A DNA stretch of 35,779 nt, taken from Marinilabiliales bacterium. GTDB taxonomy: Bacteria > Bacteroidota > Bacteroidia > Bacteroidales > F082. The stretch is from assembly GCA_002869365.1 (NCBI GenBank), contig PKTA01000158.1, positions 1 to 35,779 of the forward strand. Reading direction: 5' to 3'. This document shows, in pieces, positions 32,782 through 35,779 of this stretch (position 1 is its first letter; each line of letters opens with the position of its first letter). The notes beneath the pieces were generated by a model that was given only the letters and a program-made list of their open reading frames with translations, had not been told where the DNA came from and did not search any database. The position numbers and the translations under genes are program-made.

Positions 32782-35736
32782 TTAATTTATTGTAATTTTA
32801 TTGGAATATACTTTTCCATTCTCAACGGTTTTTAGAATGTATGTTCCATTTTTAAGGAAACTTATATCCAGGTTTAAATTATTTTCACCTTTTAAAATCA
32901 TTCTTTCCGTATGAACAAGTAATTTTCCACTCAAATCATATATTGATAATTGTGCATTTCCGTTAGACTCAGCATTAATGTTGATGTTAATAATATCGCT
33001 TGCCGGATTTGGATATACATTCAGGCTAAGATATTTAGAGTTGTTATCTTCAATTTCGTTAATACCAACTGCTGGTTGCCAGAATTTTGAAGTGTAAAAT
33101 AATCCACGTCCAAAGGATGCTCCATATATCAATCCTTTATTATGAACTCCTTCAAATACTACTTCTTCATCACCTATAGTAACAGTTATTTTCTCTTTTC
33201 CTATTAATTGCTGTTTTAACTCAAAAACAGGTACTGGACCCATAGTTGAAAAATCAGTCTCCCAACTTGGGTTTGCTGCAGTAATATTCGATGTGCTAAA
33301 TATTCCGTTTTCAGTTCCAATAATTACAATTTTATTGTCTTTCATTTCAATAACTGAGGAATATACAGGCATTTTCGGCAAGTTGCCTTGCTTTGATTCG
33401 AAAGTTGGAGTTTGAGAAAGTGCATTTGTACTATACATTAAATATTGCTCATTTCCATAATTACCTAAAGTAACAAGTATATTATTTGAATTACTTGGAT
33501 CAACAGAAATGGATGTAATTATTTGAGATATTTCGTCAGTTGTACCTACTTCATAAATTGGAATTTTTTCCACTGATACTATACAAGAAGGGCTACTAAC
33601 ATCGGCACGATCAAAATTATATGCTAAAGCAAGATTTGATATGCGGAAAAGTTCACCGCTTTGTGTTCCTACGAATACATGGTTGGCATCGCTGGAATAT
33701 GCAATACATTGTGGGATTCCACCAAAATCAGTAAAATCGCTATTTGCTATTTCCCACCAATCAGGTGTTTTTGCAAAATTATGAAGATCGGTAATCATGT
33801 AAATATGATTTGCCGTTGCCAGGAAGAACCTTGATGAAACAGGATCTACAACCCTGATTGAATCACCATTTGATAAGTTAAGAGGCATATCAAAATAGAA
33901 TGGCTGATCGCTATTTGAACTATGTGCCATAGTGTTTGTTCCTTGGCTGATAGTTTGACCTGTTCTGTTGAAGAATGTAATAGAGTCTCTACTATTTGGA
34001 TTGTCAAAATTTTCCCATAATGCCATTGGTGTTTTAAAAGCATTAACATTACCTATTCCATCAAGGAATTGGTCATTGGTAGAGTAATTTTCTCCAGCAT
34101 CGTCAGATCTTCTTACATCGCCGAAAGTAGTACTGGCAACAATTACATTTTTATTTATTAGAGAAATTACGGCAGGACCTCCGTCATCTCCATCCTGGAA
34201 TGCCAATCCTGTTCCCATTATTTCTTTGCCTTGTTTAGCCGTGTTGCCTGAGCCAGTTATTAAAATGGATCCATTTCCCTGTGCTCCGCCAATTACGTAA
34301 TTAGGGTCTCCTGAATAACCAACAGAATAGAACTGAGTTGTAATATAATCTCTATTTCCAGTAGTATAATTGTACTGTCCTCCACTTAACTTCCCAATGT
34401 ATACTCCACCATCAGTTCCAATAAGTATATTATTTGATGTAGTTCCACTAAAATCAAGTGCATGAATGTTTATATGTAAATAATCATCAGATAAATTAAA
34501 GAATCCTTGTGAGATCGCTTCCCAGGCAAAAAATCCTCCTTGATCTGTAGATTCACCTAACCAAAGGCTATTTCCACCAACAAGTATTTTATTTGGATTA
34601 TTGGGATAAACTTTTATCAGGTTATTATATACACCCTGGCCACCTAAAACATTAAGTGATTCAGAGCCCGGCATAACAATTTCCCAGGTTTCCCCTTTGT
34701 TTTCTGAACGATATACATTATATATTTCTTCAAACTGATTTACAACACTGGCATAAATAATGTTTTCATCTGATGGTGCAATGTCAAACTCTATTCTTTT
34801 CACATTTGTTACTGGTAGCATACCTGTTGAATCGTCATATGATCTTAAAAGAAAATTATCAGGATTTCCATCATAAGAAACATAAGCCATATTATTAACA
34901 GAAGCAATTACTAGGCTGGTTGTAGCAGCATGAACATCTGTCGAATTAGAAATCAGTTCATTTCCTTCAGTGTCTTTGGCTGTAGCCCAACTGCTTCCTC
35001 CGTCATTTGAATACTTTAGACCATTATTGGTTGAAACATAGAGAACAGAATTTGCTTCATCAAACGCTACTTCATTTATGTAGGCAAAATCAGCATCTTC
35101 ATTATTCAAAGCTGGTTTGGTTGAACTAATAAGAGTGTAGTTTTCTCCATCAGTTGATTTATAAAGTCCTTTCCCCATAAACCCCGATGAATATCCCATT
35201 TGGCCAATGCCGGAATGCTTTTGTGACGCGAAACTCTCTCCGGTTCCAACATAAATATCACCACCTTTGGTTTGGATCATACAACTAACATTTAAGTTGG
35301 AGGAATTTGTATTAATTTTAGACCAAGTGGTACCCATATTGGTAGTTTTCCACAATCCGCCTCCAACAGCACCTGCAATTGCTGTTCTTCCTTCACTATC
35401 TCTGTTGTCAAAAACAATTGCTCTTGTTCGTCCACCAAAGTTATCAGGACCTAATTCTTTCCATTCAAGGTCAAAGCCTGATCTATTAATTTCCATTTCT
35501 GATAACTGCTTTTGAACTTCAATCAAGTCCTTGGGATTTATCAATCCAGTATTTTGATTGTTTCTTAACAGTTCTAAATATTCTGCCGATTGCTTGTTTC
35601 CATAAGAAAGTGCATCATTTGGGTTAGACCTTTCGACATACTTCTTGCTTTGCATTATATTTGAAGAACTCAATAATAGTCCTCCTAACATAGTGAAAAT
35701 CAAAAACAAACTTAAAGGTAAAAATCTTCGCTTCAT
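32782..35736 (-). CDS. Secreted sortilin/BNR-type beta-propeller protein with T9SS type A sorting domain
   Basis: 984 residues. N-terminal hydrophobic segment about 5-24 (signal peptide), then from about 90 a sortilin/VPS10-like or BNR-repeat propeller beginning WKELGPDNFGGRTRAI, with recurrent blades such as GGGLWKTTNMGTTWSKI, GLYKSTDGENYTLI, LKYSNDGGSSWATA, YRSENKGETWEIV and VRRSDDAGENYSTN (the S-x-D-x-G-x-x-W Asp-box pattern). Sorting domain about 905-984 (LNVYPNPASDI, FLKNGTYILKT). Such propellers with T9SS signals are common secreted proteins in this phylum; whether this one is a glycosidase-related, binding or structural protein is not shown. First gene of a two-gene operon with the FN3/propeller protein. 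Confidence 0.88.
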   Translation of the reverse strand: MKRRFLPLSLFLIFTMLGGLLLSSSNIMQSKKYVERSNPNDALSYGNKQSAEYLELLRNNQNTGLINPKDLIEVQKQLSEMEINRSGFDLEWKELGPDNFGGRTRAIVFDNRDSEGRTAIAGAVGGGLWKTTNMGTTWSKINTNSSNLNVSCMIQTKGGDIYVGTGESFASQKHSGIGQMGYSSGFMGKGLYKSTDGENYTLISSTKPALNNEDADFAYINEVAFDEANSVLYVSTNNGLKYSNDGGSSWATAKDTEGNELISNSTDVHAATTSLVIASVNNMAYVSYDGNPDNFLLRSYDDSTGMLPVTNVKRIEFDIAPSDENIIYASVVNQFEEIYNVYRSENKGETWEIVMPGSESLNVLGGQGVYNNLIKVYPNNPNKILVGGNSLWLGESTDQGGFFAWEAISQGFFNLSDDYLHINIHALDFSGTTSNNILIGTDGGVYIGKLSGGQYNYTTGNRDYITTQFYSVGYSGDPNYVIGGAQGNGSILITGSGNTAKQGKEIMGTGLAFQDGDDGGPAVISLINKNVIVASTTFGDVRRSDDAGENYSTNDQFLDGIGNVNAFKTPMALWENFDNPNSRDSITFFNRTGQTISQGTNTMAHSSNSDQPFYFDMPLNLSNGDSIRVVDPVSSRFFLATANHIYMITDLHNFAKTPDWWEIANSDFTDFGGIPQCIAYSSDANHVFVGTQSGELFRISNLALAYNFDRADVSSPSCIVSVEKIPIYEVGTTDEISQIITSISVDPSNSNNILVTLGNYGNEQYLMYSTNALSQTPTFESKQGNLPKMPVYSSVIEMKDNKIVIIGTENGIFSTSNITAANPSWETDFSTMGPVPVFELKQQLIGKEKITVTIGDEEVVFEGVHNKGLIYGASFGRGLFYTSKFWQPAVGINEIEDNNSKYLSLNVYPNPASDIINININAESNGNAQLSIYDLSGKLLVHTERMILKGENNLNLDISFLKNGTYILKTVENGKVYSNKITIN

Positions 35737-35779
35737 ATCATTTTACTTTAATGTGCTATAATGTTAGATTTGGTAAAAA

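Noticed and set aside
30468-35736. Large repeat proteins as part of a defence or toxin island
   Set aside because: Signal peptides, propeller/FN3 folds and sorting domains explain them as ordinary T9SS cargo; no nuclease, toxin or immunity motif was seen.

Overview
The window comes from the chromosome of an AT-rich Bacteroidota member, probably a marine or anaerobic Bacteroidales/Marinilabiliales-type lineage. The placement rests on four things visible in the sequence: secreted proteins ending in type IX secretion (T9SS) C-terminal sorting domains, a SecD-SecF frame of the fused Bacteroidota type, promoter-like TAnnTTTG boxes, and starts without Shine-Dalgarno sequences. I see no rRNA, tRNA, CRISPR array, insertion sequence or prophage. 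Most of the window is core gene content with secreted accessory proteins between.

Layout. Positions 1-7733, all plus strand: the 3' part of a PcrA/UvrD helicase, DUF4290 protein + murA, grpE + dnaJ, then a NatA/NatB-like ABC exporter pair. Positions 7957-15231, plus strand: an export block with a SecDF frame cut by one in-frame TGA, then a terminator, a TatA-like protein, a PorE-like OmpA-family protein and a purM whose start overlaps the previous stop. Positions 15250-19292, minus strand: an ABC-F ATPase and a VIT/VWA secreted protein. Positions 19487-25688: an XdhC-like protein (plus), a tightly packed minus-strand set (PASTA protein, T9SS cargo, RluD) and a divergent ddl. Positions 25685-29256: SGNH lipoprotein + rdgB (minus), a methyltransferase (plus) and ung (minus). 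Positions 29298-30255: a 42-residue lipoprotein missed by ordinary gene-length cut-offs and a predicted outer-membrane barrel protein. Positions 30468-35736, minus strand: two large T9SS cargo proteins built on beta-propellers, probably one operon.

How it fits together. The common theme is envelope biogenesis and protein export: precursor synthesis for peptidoglycan (MurA, Ddl), peptidoglycan-binding modules (PASTA, OmpA), inner-membrane export (SecDF, TatA), a probable T9SS periplasmic anchor (PorE-like) and four T9SS cargo proteins. Chaperones, base-excision and nucleotide-pool repair (Ung, RdgB, PcrA) and RNA modification (RluD) are interspersed.

The observations I consider most worth checking are: (1) the TGA exactly at the SecD/SecF junction, with no normal start codon before the first SecF membrane segment; (2) a C-terminal domain on the PorE-like protein that looks like a retropepsin-type aspartic protease whose DTG has become DRH; (3) a seven-blade propeller inserted inside a fibronectin-like domain in a T9SS cargo protein; (4) MurA with Asp in place of the fosfomycin-target Cys. 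I did not find a clearly new multi-gene defence or mobile system.
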